Position numbers and translations under genes: made by a program
Shown here: piece after piece, positions 63,415 to 64,000 of the stretch
Layout of the letters: every line of letters begins with the position of its first letter
How positions within the stretch are numbered: position 1 is the stretch's first letter
Source of the DNA: Prorocentrum cordatum
Taxonomy: Eukaryota > Sar > Dinophyceae > Prorocentrales > Prorocentraceae
NCBI GenBank assembly: GCA_963575745.1
Contig: CAUYUJ010006369.1
Location: forward strand, 469,547-533,546
Direction of reading: 5' to 3'
DNA: 64,000 nt
The notes under the pieces: generated by a model
Seen by the model: only the letters and a program-made list of their open reading frames with translations
Database searches by the model: none
Told to the model about the DNA's origin: nothing

Positions 63415-63692
63415 GTGATGTTGATGGTGATGGTGATGGTGATGGTGATGATGATGATGATGATAAGATGAGATGGTAAGGACGATTGAGTGTATGATGG
63501 TGCTGTTGATGATGATGTTGATGCTATGCCTGATGCTGCTGATGCTGATGATGATGATGATGATCATCATAATCATAATCATCAGCATGATGAAACAAGT
63601 AGGGATGGGCGGCAGGGGAGGAGAGGAGGAGGAGGAGTGAACGCGGGGGCTAGTCTCTCAAATCGAGGACCCAACACCACAGGATGGTTGGG
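60493..63692 (+). repeat. Composite satellite element, copy 3 (largest)
   Basis: Left end TGGCGAAGAACCCAACCATA then TGCAGTTGTGAGTACCG; about 30 satellite units (60560-62940) that change type midway, from GGTGGGGGTGACGCATGCGG units to GGTGTGCCGAAATGG units at about 61860; junction GAAACAGAGACATGCGG (62945); GAT/GCT/GGT microsatellite (62973-63560); right end CGAGGACCCAACACCACAGG then ATGGTTGGG. All long frames here are satellite translations. Confidence 0.88.
62973..63560. repeat. (GAT)n/(GCTGAT)n/(GGT)n microsatellite
   Basis: Nearly 600 bases of GATGATGCT and GATGGT trinucleotide steps. Confidence 0.95.
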
Positions 63693-63775
63693 AATTCTCA
63701 GAAGGCGCGAGGGCTTCTGAGAATCCCCGCCGCCTGGAAGGCCTGCCCCCTCTGACTCCCCCCCCGGGCTCCCGC
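63693..63775 (+). repeat. CCTTCTCAGAAGG family, copy G
   Basis: AATTCTCAGAAGGCGCGAGG then GCTTCTGAGAATCCCCG and GGAAGGCCTGCCCCC, directly abutting the right end of composite element copy 3. Confidence 0.6.
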
Positions 63776-63785
63776 CGAGAAATAT

Positions 63786-63998
63786 TCAATCCGCCGAAGT
63801 CTGGCCGGGAGAGGGTCGCTGGCGCCGCGCAGGTCGATCCTTGCTTCCGTATTCAGCGGGCTGCTCCGTGCGCGGCGGCGAGCGGGACGCGGCCTTGGCC
63901 TCAGACTTCGCCAGCCCTGGCCACGCGTGGTTGTGCGGGCGGGCGGGGGGGGTCTCCTCTTCGCCGCCCTTGAGAATGTTTTTTACCCTCTGAGCCAT
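63786..63998 (-). CDS. Short frame at window edge, unidentified
   Basis: 70 residues starting MAQRVKNILKGGEEETPPAR near the window end and continuing with KSEAKAASRSPPRTEQPAEY. It is charged and probably disordered, with no domain. The frame may extend beyond the window. Support is weak. Confidence 0.2.
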   Translation of the reverse strand: MAQRVKNILKGGEEETPPARPHNHAWPGLAKSEAKAASRSPPRTEQPAEYGSKDRPARRQRPSPGQTSAD

Positions 63999-64000
63999 AC

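Overview
The window looks like nuclear DNA of a dinoflagellate. Two sequences closely match the dinoflagellate trans-spliced leader (DinoSL, a 22-nt leader containing CCGTAGCCA and TTTTGGCTC): positions 3618-3640 and 54269-54289. The second lies 61 bases upstream of an intact intronless RING-finger gene. Relic leaders of this kind are the known mark of mRNA copied back into dinoflagellate genomes. High GC content, sparse coding sequence, very heavy repeat load, decayed retroelements and intron-like repeats fit the same picture. I cannot name the genus. No rRNA, tRNA, CRISPR or bacterial-style operon was seen.

Only two genes look intact. A 728-residue endonuclease/exonuclease/phosphatase-fold protein lies at 40413-42599 (+), and a RING-H2 protein at 54351-54998 (+). 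Other coding traces are exons or broken genes: a decayed non-LTR retrotransposon (8029-10850, minus; EEP-like and reverse transcriptase parts), unidentified relics at 6560-7960, 13850-14620, 16000-17330 and 52440-52960 (all minus), a C-terminal exon at 21276-21596, a CPHCG exon at 37163-37483 (minus), a multi-exon locus with repeated introns at 48757-51181, and a frameshifted fragment at 57109-58026.

Layout. 1-5.9 kb: G-rich minisatellite, 64-bp and 94-bp tandem arrays, a GC-rich leader-tagged candidate gene, a long microsatellite. 6-11.2 kb: decayed retroelement and relics. 11.2-28.4 kb: minisatellites, hairpin elements and relics. 28.4-38.8 kb: mostly low-complexity DNA (poly-G/C hairpin arrays, TGG and ATGT runs). 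38.8-45.2 kb: hairpin repeats, CTTGG arrays and the EEP gene with its GASQPA micro-repeat. 45.2-48.5 kb: GC-rich repeats and hairpin elements. 48.7-51.2 kb: repeated-intron locus. 51.2-55.3 kb: purine runs, CAAGTGGGG arrays, and the RING retrogene between two inverted-repeat elements. 55.3-64 kb: 98-bp and 76-bp satellites.

The most unusual content is the repeat architecture. Several families recur as defined units with conserved ends rather than random low complexity: a composite element (conserved left end, 76-bp satellite, fixed junction, trinucleotide microsatellite, conserved right end), a coding micro-repeat that also forms a 3' flanking array, introns sharing a TATCCCCACCAG end, and small inverted-repeat elements. 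The genes show no sign of a shared pathway.
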